The notes beneath the pieces are model-generated. The model ran no database searches. It had not been told where the DNA came from and saw only the letters and a list, made by a program, of their open reading frames with translations. Below are positions 40,462 to 48,597 of a stretch of 64,000 nucleotides of DNA, piece by piece. The stretch is taken from assembly GCF_000735355.1 (NCBI RefSeq), contig NZ_JMPI01000050.1, positions 1 through 64,000 on the forward strand, written 5' to 3'. The DNA comes from Buttiauxella agrestis ATCC 33320. Its GTDB lineage: Bacteria; Pseudomonadota; Gammaproteobacteria; Enterobacterales; Enterobacteriaceae. Position 1 is the first letter of the stretch. Every line of letters starts with the position of its first letter. A program made the position numbers and the translations under genes.

Positions 40462-40602
40462 AATTTTAAAGCCTCCAAATCACAGCTAACCAATTATTTT
40501 ATATGCTAAAAAAACAATCTACCTCATGTGTCAACAATACAAATACAAGCTATGAATGCTTACAGAACCAATCGTATCCAAAAGAAACAGATAACATTTA
40601 AA

Positions 40603-40630
40603 AATGTATGTTTAGCTAAACAAATCTCAA
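40603..40630 (-). promoter_or_regulatory. Candidate promoter with KorA-type operator in its spacer
   Basis: GTTTAGCTAAAC at 40610-40621 is a perfect match to the IncP-1 KorA operator. On the minus strand a -35-like TTGAGA (40630-40625) and a weak -10-like TACATT (40608-40603) flank it with a 16-base spacer, so KorA-type binding would block this promoter. It points towards oriT, traJ and trbJKL. The operator match is direct; the promoter is inference. Confidence 0.68.
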
Positions 40631-40693
40631 TAAAAAATTAACATTAAAAAATCGAATAGTGATAATCAGGAATGTAATTTGCCCCCATCGAGC

Positions 40694-40905
40694 TTATCCA
40701 CAGTATCTATCCTTTAACTACAGGTTAATTTTTATATAGGTTAAACCTACAGGAAAACACTACAGGGTGCTCTATAACCCTTTGTTATAAACTGACTTTA
40801 CAGCGTTCCAAGAGACAGAACATGCGCATACCGAGACAAAACATGCGTAAACTGAGACAGAACATGCGCAGAATACTTTCTTTAAAGCGTGACAGAATAT
40901 GCGTG
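40694..40905. other. Iteron-type replication origin region
   Basis: A perfect DnaA box TTATCCACA (40694-40702) beside AT-rich DNA is followed by four repeats of a 17-bp unit: GAGACAGAACATGCGCA at 40812 and 40854, GAGACAAAACATGCGTA at 40833 and GTGACAGAATATGCGTG at 40889. The first three are spaced 21 bp apart, about two helical turns. A near-palindrome TAGGTTAAACCTA (40737-40749) and ACTACAGG repeats lie between. The repA gene adjoins, so this is probably the origin bound by RepA. Confidence 0.75.
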
Positions 40906-40973
40906 GATAACTTTCTTCATCCCCAAGCTTATACACACTGGTAAAGTGTAAGTTGATAGAGGTTCATCACGCT

Positions 40974-41963
40974 TCAATATCCCTCAGTTCTGTATTTTTT
41001 CCTTCGAGGTACTTGAGGAGCACCTGGTTTTATAAGAAGTCCTTTGTCGGTTGGTGTAGCGTCTAGCCCTGGCCATGCCCGCTGTACCTTTTCAAGCCCA
41101 TCGTTAAACCGTCGTCTAAAGTCTTTGACATCGGCATAATTTGATCCCATTTGCTCCATCAAACCTAGCCAAGGGATAATTGTGACTCGCTTTAAATAAC
41201 TCACACGATACGTCGCCCAGCAATATATATCTAAGGCCATCGGAGAGCGCTTAATCAAACGCAATACTCTCATATCCAATGGGACAGGTTTATCTGTTAT
41301 CAGTTGAAAAAATTTAGGTGACAACTCAACCCAAGATTCCCATGAAAAATCTTGTTCTGGTTGTTTTGCACTCCATAAAATATGGGAAATATCAGCTACT
41401 CTGGCTCCCATTTCATCCTCACAAATATATCCACTTTCCTCATTTAACTCTGCAAACGTAACACTAATCGTAGTTTTAAATAATCGCCGCATCTGTTCTC
41501 GAAATGGGTTTATAGAACCATTTTTTCCACCGGTTGAGCGAAGACCTAAGTCCTCCATGAAACGCCGTTGGGAGCGACCCAATTCAAGCTTACGTGCTTC
41601 CTGTTCTGTAATAAATCCTTTATCCAGCTTTGACTTATTTCTAACTGCTTGAGAACTAACCCAAACTAATAGTAATCGAGCATAGCAACCGAAAGGCAAA
41701 CCTACTGCTGATGGTGCCATCATATGCATGGTTAAATTACCATTTTTACGGCACCACTCATTCAATCTTGGGTTGCTGTGTGGTAGAGTTGCTTGAATTA
41801 AGAACCGAGCAATAAAACCTATTTCATTGGCCTCCAGAGCACTACACTCCTGGATTGCCAAAAGTTTATCTATATATCTCGTATTTCTCTTTACTTTCAC
41901 GGCCCCTTTTTTGTTTTGAGTCGGTCCCCTAGATGGAACATCCATTACATATTTAATCGTCAT
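40974..41963 (-). CDS. repA: RepA-type plasmid replication initiator
   Basis: About 329 residues from MTIKYVMDVPSRG (a GTG four codons earlier is possible). The C-terminal half carries the hallmark of the plasmid-encoded RepA family: DMRVLRLIKRSPMALDIYCWATYRVSYL, then a winged-helix-like region (WLGLMEQMGSNYADVKDFRRRF). It should bind the adjacent iterons and open the origin after excision, giving the element a plasmid-like replicating phase. The AlpA-like gene lies immediately upstream on the same strand. Confidence 0.85.
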   Translation of the reverse strand: MTIKYVMDVPSRGPTQNKKGAVKVKRNTRYIDKLLAIQECSALEANEIGFIARFLIQATLPHSNPRLNEWCRKNGNLTMHMMAPSAVGLPFGCYARLLLVWVSSQAVRNKSKLDKGFITEQEARKLELGRSQRRFMEDLGLRSTGGKNGSINPFREQMRRLFKTTISVTFAELNEESGYICEDEMGARVADISHILWSAKQPEQDFSWESWVELSPKFFQLITDKPVPLDMRVLRLIKRSPMALDIYCWATYRVSYLKRVTIIPWLGLMEQMGSNYADVKDFRRRFNDGLEKVQRAWPGLDATPTDKGLLIKPGAPQVPRRKKYRTEGY

Positions 41964-41975
41964 GATGACTCGCAC

Positions 41976-42203
41976 TTACCAAAAAAAACCAGGTCTTGCT
42001 GCCTTTAAAGCAGATCTGCGCTTTTCTTCAATCCAGTTTTCAACCTCAGCTAAATCCCAAGCAACACTTCGGCTAGTCAAGACAATACGCTTAGGAAACT
42101 CACCACGCTGTTCCAAGTTATAGATTGTTCGATCAGACAAAGGAATCATCTTGAGTAATGTTCTGCGATTAATCAGCATTTTATTAGTCATTGACGAATT
42201 CAT
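41976..42203 (-). CDS. AlpA-family DNA-binding regulator
   Basis: 75 residues from MNSSMTNKMLINRRTLLKMI (ATG 42203, AAGGAG seven bases upstream). MerR/excisionase-like winged helix: RRTLLKMIPLSDRTIYNLEQRGEFPKRI, then the SRSVAWDLAEVENWIEEKR motif of the AlpA family. Such proteins activate integrase genes or act as excisionases in P4-type islands. It is followed by repA after only 12 bases, so it may also control replication. Confidence 0.85.
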   Translation of the reverse strand: MNSSMTNKMLINRRTLLKMIPLSDRTIYNLEQRGEFPKRIVLTSRSVAWDLAEVENWIEEKRRSALKAARPGFFW

Positions 42204-42216
42204 ACCATATCTCCTT

Positions 42217-42236
42217 ATCCACACTGTTTAGTGGAT
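42217..42236. promoter_or_regulatory. Inverted repeat in the divergent alpA/unknown-gene region
   Basis: ATCCAC, eight bases, GTGGAT, lying just beyond the alpA ribosome site, between two divergent genes. A plausible operator for AlpA or for the divergent HTH protein. Not tested. Confidence 0.4.
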
Positions 42237-42290
42237 ATTGCCTGAAATTTCTTGTATCTTAGTGGTATCAATTGGACAAATAGGTTGGAC

Positions 42291-43325
42291 ATGAAAATAT
42301 TTGAAACGGAAGAAAATGCGCAAAAAAGACTAGGGCTGTATTACATCCCTGTTTGGGAACATACTGATGAAACGGTAGTGCATGCCATCCGCATCTTTAG
42401 GGAAAAATGGCATTCATATTCTGATAAATCTAAACGGTATAACATCATAAAATTGATCAAAGAGTTGATTGATCCATCTGTATCGGAATATTTAAGTCGA
42501 CTTCCAAATCATTATTTATCTTTTTGCCCTGCCTCAATAAAAAATTGTAACTATAGCGATCTTGTTAAACTCAGAGGCTTTTCTTACACGGCCGATCAAA
42601 TTCACTTTCATCTGAGAAATTTTGTTAACCATAGTTCTCATACAGAGCAAGACATGTTTTTCATATCCACTCAGGACATGCTCAAATCATTTTTTATGTA
42701 TTGTGAAGGAAACAGACCAAAAAATTCAAAGTTAGCCCCCGATCTATATGTAAATATGGAAAGAAAAACGCGAATTTGTGCCTTATGTGGAAACCCGACT
42801 GAATTTTCATCATTTATTAGATCATGGAAAGAGAATGGAGTTATTGAAGGTGAAGAAAACGAAGATAATGAGAAATCTGGAAAAAAAAAGAGACCAGACT
42901 TCAGTCAAACATACTGTCTAAATCACCGACCGAAACTGCACGATGGTTCTTGGAACGCGACCTATAAACAGGCAAAACGTTCTACAAAGCAATTTGAGCA
43001 AGAAGTCTTGAGGCTACGGAGACAAATTGCCCATCCAGATCGCTACAATGCAAAATCTGGAGATAATTTAGTTGATGAGTACTTTTATCATTACCTCTTT
43101 GATTCTTCACTAGATCCAACTAATGTGCCTGAACTGCGCAACTTAGCACGCAGAATGGTAGATTCGCGACTGACTGACAACAAAAAGCGAATACTGGTTC
43201 TTCATAAGCAAGGGCTTTCCAATCGCGAAATTGGTATAAAATTAGGGGGCTTAACAGGTAGTGTACTAACAAATCAAGCTATTTCTAAAGCCTTAGGAAC
43301 GATTCGTGATGAGTTCATCTTATAA
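42291..43325 (+). CDS. Unknown protein with a CxxC...CxxxH site and C-terminal helix-turn-helix
   Basis: 344 residues from MKIFETEENAQKRLG (a TTG 13 codons earlier is possible). No family recognised. Visible: a possible zinc site CALCGNP (about 163-169) with CLNHRP (about 208-213), an acidic/lysine linker between them (EGEENEDNEKSGKKKRPD), a basic helical stretch (KRSTKQFEQEVLRLRRQIAH), and a LuxR/sigma-4-type helix-turn-helix near the end (KRILVLHKQGLSNREIGIKLGG). It is divergent from alpA, AT-rich in composition, and followed after 20 bases by a KorB operator. Probably a DNA-binding regulator of the element. Confidence 0.7.
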   Translation: MKIFETEENAQKRLGLYYIPVWEHTDETVVHAIRIFREKWHSYSDKSKRYNIIKLIKELIDPSVSEYLSRLPNHYLSFCPASIKNCNYSDLVKLRGFSYTADQIHFHLRNFVNHSSHTEQDMFFISTQDMLKSFFMYCEGNRPKNSKLAPDLYVNMERKTRICALCGNPTEFSSFIRSWKENGVIEGEENEDNEKSGKKKRPDFSQTYCLNHRPKLHDGSWNATYKQAKRSTKQFEQEVLRLRRQIAHPDRYNAKSGDNLVDEYFYHYLFDSSLDPTNVPELRNLARRMVDSRLTDNKKRILVLHKQGLSNREIGIKLGGLTGSVLTNQAISKALGTIRDEFIL

Positions 43326-43345
43326 AATTCCATTTCTGGCAAAAT

Positions 43346-43358
43346 TTTAGCGGCTAAA
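43346..43358. promoter_or_regulatory. KorB-type operator downstream of the unknown HTH gene
   Basis: TTTAGCGGCTAAA, perfect match to the IncP-1 KorB operator, flanked by further A/T pairs that extend the symmetry (AAATTTTAGC...GCTAAAAT). Confidence 0.82.
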
Positions 43359-43757
43359 ATCTCACTCAGAAAAACTAAACACATAATACATTTTAATATT
43401 ATCATCAACCAATTATGTAAAATCTTCCGCGATTAAACGGTATTAAGATGATGGCTCATGGTGTTATGATTTATCATTTGTAGCGCAGCTGTAAGCGATT
43501 ATGAAAAATGGATCTCTGTGATATTACCTCACCAGTAAACCACAGAAGCTGGTCTGTAATGACATAGGGCTGATCAATTCTATGGTTATGCAATGGCTAA
43601 TCACCTTACTTGCCTCTGATCATGAAAGGCATTAGTTTTCCTGCGAGTAAGTCTAAGTCAAAGGGTCGTTTACAGTTGCCCTTCCCTCTGCTCAATAGGT
43701 ACTAACTTACTTACTGAATCATAGAGATGGCATTTAGAGACATAGATGCCTCCATAT

Positions 43758-43770
43758 TTTAGCGGCTAAA
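43758..43770. promoter_or_regulatory. KorB-type operator near the integrase 3' end
   Basis: TTTAGCGGCTAAA, perfect match to the IncP-1 KorB operator, 48 bases beyond the integrase stop. Confidence 0.82.
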
Positions 43771-43818
43771 ATTTTCCTTCTGTCGCCAGAAAAAGATTGA
43801 TTACAATTTAATTTATTA

Positions 43819-45009
43819 TCAATTACATACCCATTCATCAATCATATTCGCCCAATCTTGCAGCATCTCTGATCTCTGCTCGCGGTACTCGGCTTTATTA
43901 TAAACAGCCCGTACCCCTTTCTGTTCATGCGCAAGGCACTTCTCAATCCAGTCAGTATTGTACCCGGCCTCGTGTAGTAAGGTGCTAGCTGTACGCCGTA
44001 AATCATGGGGGCCAAACTTGGGCAATGACTGCCCTTCTTTCTGTGCCAGACGATACGTCAGTGTCAAAACCCGGTTTAAAGTAGCGCTACTCATTGGCGC
44101 ATCGGAATCGTAGCGCGAAGGAAGGATAAAATCAGAACTACCGGCAAAGGTTTTGAGAGCAATCAAAATATCCATTGCCTGTCGGGGAAGAAAAACCAAA
44201 TGTGGATTACGTCGTTTCATCCTCTCCTTTGGTATCGTCCATACTGCTTCACTAAAATTGATCTCGTTCCAGGTCGCGTTAGTAAGCTCACTTTTACGTA
44301 CCATCGTTAACAGCAAAAGTTTAACCACTGCTCTGATTGATGGCGTCGTTCCTATCCGTTCCATATAACGATACATCAGACCGATTTCAATTGGCGTCAA
44401 TGCCCTGTCACGAGGCTCAAATTTCGCTATGCTTGCAGGCCGTACCAAATCAGCTGGATTATCCACCTTCTGACCGCGCTCAATAGCCCAGCGATAGACT
44501 TGCAATACAATCTCTCTGGCGTGCACAGCTGTCGCCGGTGCCCCTCTCTCGACAATGTTATCGGTTAATGCTCGTAAGTCTTCATGTGTAATCTCGGTCA
44601 ATTTCTGCTGCGCAAATTTTGACTTCAACTCCCTTTGATATACCGAACGCCTCATATCACGCGTCGATTCAGCCATTTGATAACCGCGTAACCATTTCTC
44701 AGCCCACGCACCAAAAGTCTCCGCATCTTTGATACGCGCTTTATCTCTGGCTTTTTCCCTAGCAGGCGATCTTCCACTGGCAACCATTTTTTTGGCTTCA
44801 TTGAGCCGTTCACGCGCTTCTGCAAGCGTGATCCCTCCAACACCATAGCGGCCAAAAGTAACGGTCTCCTGTCTTCCGTTTATTAAATAGTTATAACGAA
44901 ATGAGATCGTTCCTGCCGGAGTGACCGCAACATACAGACCATCACGGTCATTAACTTTATAGAGTTTCTCCTTCGGCTTAAGGTGACGCAGCCTGGTGTC
45001 AGTCAACAT
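43819..45009 (-). CDS. int: P4-type tyrosine integrase
   Basis: 396 residues. N-terminal DUF4102-type arm-binding domain (MLTDTRLRHLKPKEKLYKVNDRDGLY), core-binding domain, and C-terminal catalytic domain with Arg238 (MVRKSELTN), HDLRR (335-339), His361 (LAHEQ) and Tyr370 (AVYNKAEY). Complete, so probably active. It lies about 310 bases from the guaA end and should recombine at the 13-bp guaA core. The 300-base stretch to the guaA end probably carries arm-type binding sites. Confidence 0.95.
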   Translation of the reverse strand: MLTDTRLRHLKPKEKLYKVNDRDGLYVAVTPAGTISFRYNYLINGRQETVTFGRYGVGGITLAEARERLNEAKKMVASGRSPAREKARDKARIKDAETFGAWAEKWLRGYQMAESTRDMRRSVYQRELKSKFAQQKLTEITHEDLRALTDNIVERGAPATAVHAREIVLQVYRWAIERGQKVDNPADLVRPASIAKFEPRDRALTPIEIGLMYRYMERIGTTPSIRAVVKLLLLTMVRKSELTNATWNEINFSEAVWTIPKERMKRRNPHLVFLPRQAMDILIALKTFAGSSDFILPSRYDSDAPMSSATLNRVLTLTYRLAQKEGQSLPKFGPHDLRRTASTLLHEAGYNTDWIEKCLAHEQKGVRAVYNKAEYREQRSEMLQDWANMIDEWVCN

Positions 45010-45243
45010 GGTTTATTGTTTTCCTTTAATCAAAAAATACCATGTTGTAAAAAATTCAGAAAAGCTATTTAACTCTCTGTTTTTAATTGATTTATAAAAA
45101 ACAAATACCATAACTCAACCGAAATTTATCACATGGTACTTTTTCAAACCTGAATTCGAAACCAGAGAGTACCATCAAAAATTCCATTGAAAAAACCGTG
45201 CTTCCCGTTGCTAACAGCTGCCAGAAAGTGCCAGACACAAAAA

Positions 45244-45271
45244 CAAAAAAGCCCGCAGTTACGCAGGCTTA
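45244..45271 (-). terminator. Element-borne terminator now serving guaA
   Basis: On the minus strand AGCCTGC pairs with GCGGGCT (one G-U pair) and is followed by a U run (A run 45244-45250 on plus). It lies about 50 bases past the guaA stop and would replace the displaced chromosomal terminator. Confidence 0.7.
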
Positions 45272-45317
45272 GAGGTACTTTACTGCTTTTACGTGCAGGC
45301 TGTTGCCAGACGTTAAA

Positions 45318-46895
45318 TCATTCCCACTCGATAGTCGCTGGCGGTTTGCCAGAAATATCGTAAACCACACGGGAAATACCGTTAACTTCGTTGATAATGC
45401 GGTTGGAAACACGGCCAAGGAAATCGTATGGCAGGTGCGCCCAATGCGCGGTCATAAAGTCGATGGTTTCAACTGCACGCAGTGAGACAACCCAATCGTA
45501 TTTACGGCCATCGCCCATCACGCCAACAGAGCGTACCGGCAAGAACACGGTAAATGCCTGGCTGACTTTGTTGTAGAGATCCGCTTTATGCAGTTCTTCA
45601 ATAAAGATCGCATCAGCACGACGCAGCAGGTCGCAATACTCTTTCTTCACTTCACCCAGCACGCGCACGCCTAAACCTGGCCCCGGGAACGGGTGGCGGT
45701 AAAGCATGTCGTATGGCAGGCCCAGTTCCAGGCCAATTTTGCGCACTTCATCTTTGAACAGCTCACGCAGCGGCTCAACCAGACCCATCTTCATCTCTTT
45801 CGGCAAGCCGCCCACGTTGTGGTGAGATTTGATGACGTGTGCTTTACCGGTCGCAGAAGCAGCAGATTCGATAACGTCAGGATAAATGGTACCCTGAGCC
45901 AACCACTTCACGTCTTCTAGTTTCAGTGCTTCTTCATCGAACACTTCAACAAACACGCGGCCAATGATTTTACGTTTTGCTTCCGGATCGTTCTCACCCG
46001 CCAACGCGGACAGGAAACGTTCTTCGCCTTTAACGTGAATGATGTTCAGACCGAAGTGATCGCCAAACATATCCATCACTTGTTCAGCTTCGTTCAAACG
46101 CAGCAGGCCGTTATCAACGAATACACAAGTCAGACGGTCGCCAATCGCGCGGTGCAGCAGCATTGCGGTAACGGAAGAATCCACGCCACCTGACAAGCCC
46201 AGAATCACTTTGTCATTGCCCACTTGTTCACGCAGGCGAACAATCGCATCTTCGATGATTTTTGCCGGAGTCCACAGTGCTTCGCAGCCGCAGATATCCA
46301 GAACAAAACGTTCCAGCAAACGCTGGCCCTGACGGGTATGGGTCACTTCCGGGTGGAACTGCACACCATAGAAACGTTTTTCTTCGTTCGCCATAATCGC
46401 GAACGGGCATGTTTCGGTGCTGGCAACGGTCACGAAGTCTGAAGGGATCGCGGTGACTTTATCGCCGTGGCTCATCCAGACATCGAGAAGCGGTTTGCCA
46501 TCTGCACTCAGGGAATCTTCGATACCGCGAACCAGTGCGCTGTCTGTTTTAACTTCGACCTGTGCGTAACCAAATTCACGTTCGTTAGAACCCTCAACGT
46601 GGCCGCCAAGCTGCATCGCCATGGTCTGCATGCCGTAGCACACGCCAAATACTGGCACACCTGCGGTGAAGACATATTCAGGCGCACGTGGGCTGTTATG
46701 TTCAGTGGTACTTTCCGGGCCACCAGAAAGGATGATACCGCTTGGGTTGAAATCACGAATCTGTGCTTCAGTGACATCCCATGCCCACAGCTCACAGTAA
46801 ACGCCCAATTCACGCACACGGCGCGCAACGAGTTGAGTGTACTGAGAACCGAAATCAAGGATAAGTATGCGATGTTTATGGATATTTTCCGTCAT
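45318..46895 (-). CDS. guaA: GMP synthase (glutamine-hydrolysing)
   Basis: Converts XMP to GMP with ATP and glutamine. 525 residues, the E. coli length. The class I glutamine amidotransferase domain has the nucleophile in GVCYGMQ and a HPEVTH motif; the ATP-pyrophosphatase loop is LSGGVDSS; the C-terminal dimer domain ends PPATIEWE. The last codons are the element attachment site, so integration rebuilt the 3' end without changing the protein. It is 66 bases downstream of guaB on the same strand (guaBA operon). Confidence 0.98.
   Translation of the reverse strand: MTENIHKHRILILDFGSQYTQLVARRVRELGVYCELWAWDVTEAQIRDFNPSGIILSGGPESTTEHNSPRAPEYVFTAGVPVFGVCYGMQTMAMQLGGHVEGSNEREFGYAQVEVKTDSALVRGIEDSLSADGKPLLDVWMSHGDKVTAIPSDFVTVASTETCPFAIMANEEKRFYGVQFHPEVTHTRQGQRLLERFVLDICGCEALWTPAKIIEDAIVRLREQVGNDKVILGLSGGVDSSVTAMLLHRAIGDRLTCVFVDNGLLRLNEAEQVMDMFGDHFGLNIIHVKGEERFLSALAGENDPEAKRKIIGRVFVEVFDEEALKLEDVKWLAQGTIYPDVIESAASATGKAHVIKSHHNVGGLPKEMKMGLVEPLRELFKDEVRKIGLELGLPYDMLYRHPFPGPGLGVRVLGEVKKEYCDLLRRADAIFIEELHKADLYNKVSQAFTVFLPVRSVGVMGDGRKYDWVVSLRAVETIDFMTAHWAHLPYDFLGRVSNRIINEVNGISRVVYDISGKPPATIEWE
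45320..45332. repeat. attachment site copy, guaA-proximal end of the element
   Basis: ATTCCCACTCGAT inside the last codons and stop of guaA, identical to 23437-23449. The bases beyond differ between the two copies, so the repeat is 13 bp. Confidence 0.88.
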
Positions 46896-46961
46896 TGAGG
46901 CTAATTCCGAGGCAAGTGAAACAAAATAAAAACACCCGGCATAAAGCCGGGCGCAGAAATT

Positions 46962-48428
46962 TTAAGAACCCATACGGTAGTTCGGGGACTCTTTAGTAAT
47001 CGTCACATCGTGAACGTGACTTTCCTGAATGCCCGCACCGCTGATGCGTACAAATTCCGCTTTGGTACGCAGCTCGTCGATAGTACCACAGCCGGTCAGA
47101 CCCATGCAGGAGCGCAGGCCACCCATTTGCTGGTGAACGATCTCTTTCAGGTGGCCTTTGTAAGCCACGCGGCCTTCGATACCTTCCGGCACCAGTTTGT
47201 CCGCTGCGTTGTCAGTCTGGAAGTAACGGTCTGAAGAACCTTTAGACATCGCGCCCAGGGAACCCATACCGCGGTAGGATTTGAAAGAACGGCCCTGGTA
47301 AAGTTCGATTTCACCTGGAGATTCTTCAGTCCCTGCCAACATACCGCCAACCATCACCGCAGAAGCGCCTGCTGCGATAGCTTTCGCAATATCGCCGGAG
47401 AAGCGGATACCACCGTCAGCAATAACCGGGATGCCGGTACCTTCCAGCGCTTCAACTGCGTCAGCAACCGCAGTGATTTGTGGAACGCCCACGCCAGTAA
47501 CGATACGAGTGGTACAGATGGAGCCAGGACCGATACCGACTTTAACCGCACTCACACCAGCGTCAGCCAGCGCGCGAGCGCCGTTCGCCGTAGCCACGTT
47601 GCCGCCAATGATTTGCAGGTCAGGATATTTAGCGCGAGTTTCACGAATACGTTGCAGAACGCCTTCGGAGTGACCGTGAGAGGAGTCAATCAGCAAAACA
47701 TCGACACCAGCGGCTACCAGAGCGTCGATACGCTCTTCGTTGCCCGCACCTGCGCCAACGGCAGCCCCAACACGCAGACGGCCCTGGTCGTCTTTACAGG
47801 CGTTAGGTTTACGTTCTGCTTTCTGGAAGTCTTTTACGGTAATCATGCCCTGCAGGTGGAAGTTGCCATCGACAACCAATGCCTTCTCAACGCGTTTTTC
47901 GTGCATTTTAGACAGCACAACATCACGCGCTTCGCCTTCTTTCACGGTAACCAGACGCTCTTTCGGGGTCATGTACACGCTGACAGGCTGGTTTAAGTCA
48001 GTGACGAAGCGAACGTCACGACCGGTGATAATACCGACCAGTTCGTTGGCTTCGGTGACAACAGGATAACCCGCGAAACCATTACGTGCGGTGAGTTCTT
48101 TAACTTCGTGCAGAGTGGTTGTCGGCAGCACGGTCTGTGGGTCAGTCACAACGCCACTTTCGTGTTTTTTCACGCGTTTGACTTCTTCAGCCTGGCGCTC
48201 AATCGACATATTTTTGTGGATGAAACCAAGTCCACCTTCCTGAGCCAAAGAAATGGCCAGACGGGCTTCCGTTACGGTATCCATGGCTGCGGACAGCATA
48301 GGGATATTCAAACGAATAGTTTTGGTCAACTGGGTGCTGAGATCGGCCGTGTTAGGCAGAACTGTAGAGTGAGCTGGAACGAGGAGAACGTCATCAAACG
48401 TCAGTGCTTCTTTAGCGATTCGTAGCAT
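46962..48428 (-). CDS. guaB: Inosine-5'-monophosphate dehydrogenase
   Basis: Oxidises IMP to XMP with NAD, the first committed step to GMP. 488 residues, as in E. coli. The TIM barrel is interrupted by two CBS domains (about 95-200). The catalytic cysteine loop GPGSICTTR, the [11 protein letters not shown] phosphate site and the mobile flap ([20 protein letters not shown]) are intact. First gene of guaBA. Confidence 0.98.
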   Translation of the reverse strand: MLRIAKEALTFDDVLLVPAHSTVLPNTADLSTQLTKTIRLNIPMLSAAMDTVTEARLAISLAQEGGLGFIHKNMSIERQAEEVKRVKKHESGVVTDPQTVLPTTTLHEVKELTARNGFAGYPVVTEANELVGIITGRDVRFVTDLNQPVSVYMTPKERLVTVKEGEARDVVLSKMHEKRVEKALVVDGNFHLQGMITVKDFQKAERKPNACKDDQGRLRVGAAVGAGAGNEERIDALVAAGVDVLLIDSSHGHSEGVLQRIRETRAKYPDLQIIGGNVATANGARALADAGVSAVKVGIGPGSICTTRIVTGVGVPQITAVADAVEALEGTGIPVIADGGIRFSGDIAKAIAAGASAVMVGGMLAGTEESPGEIELYQGRSFKSYRGMGSLGAMSKGSSDRYFQTDNAADKLVPEGIEGRVAYKGHLKEIVHQQMGGLRSCMGLTGCGTIDELRTKAEFVRISGAGIQESHVHDVTITKESPNYRMGS

Positions 48429-48479
48429 GGCAATATCTCAACCTGGGGTGAATGAGAACAGATAAAATATTGCCGCGGC

Positions 48480-48505
48480 ATTATACAGAGCGGAATCGAT
48501 TGCAT
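48480..48505 (-). promoter_or_regulatory. guaBA promoter -10 and PurR-like site
   Basis: On the minus strand a perfect -10 TATAAT (48485-48480) is followed by a GC-rich discriminator (GCCGCGG), as expected for a growth-rate and stringent-controlled promoter. Just upstream, TGCAATCGATTCCGCT resembles the PurR site known at E. coli guaB. The -35 is weak. Confidence 0.6.
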
Positions 48506-48597
48506 CCACACTTTTTTAAGAAAACTCCTTGCCTAGGAGAATACGAAAGGTACTATTGACCGAATAACTTGCTGATTTAGAATTTGATCCAGGTCAC

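Larger units (their letters stand above)
40257..40973. other. 717-base non-coding control region between oriT and repA
   Basis: Holds a KorB operator (40449), a KorA operator (40610), an AT-rich stretch (about 40470-40690), a DnaA box and the iterons, each listed separately. No gene is supported. A 76-codon plus-strand frame (40230-40460) overlaps oriT and has no TraK resemblance. Confidence 0.75.
43326..43818. other. 493-base non-coding region between the HTH gene and the integrase
   Basis: Both neighbours end here (convergent). It contains two KorB operators, at its left end (43346) and right end (43758), 400 bases apart. No gene, terminator hairpin or promoter is convincing otherwise. Confidence 0.65.
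23437..45332. mobile_element. Integrative mobilizable element inserted at the 3' end of guaA
   Basis: A 21.9 kb segment bounded by a perfect 13-bp direct repeat (ATTCCCACTCGAT) made of the last guaA codons, with a P4-type tyrosine integrase next to the guaA-proximal end. Contents, right to left: integrase, an unknown HTH/zinc protein, AlpA-type regulator, RepA, iteron origin, RP4-like oriT, frameshifted traJ, trbJ-trbK-trbL, HigA-like antitoxin, then three defence-type modules. No relaxase, VirB4, VirB11 or coupling protein is present, so it cannot conjugate by itself. Four KorB operators and one KorA operator suggest a link to IncP-1 plasmids (inference). Confidence 0.9.

Noticed and set aside
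23437-45332. A self-transmissible integrative conjugative element
   Set aside because: Only traJ (frameshifted), trbJ, trbK and trbL are present. No relaxase, coupling protein, VirB4 or VirB11 homologue appears on either strand.
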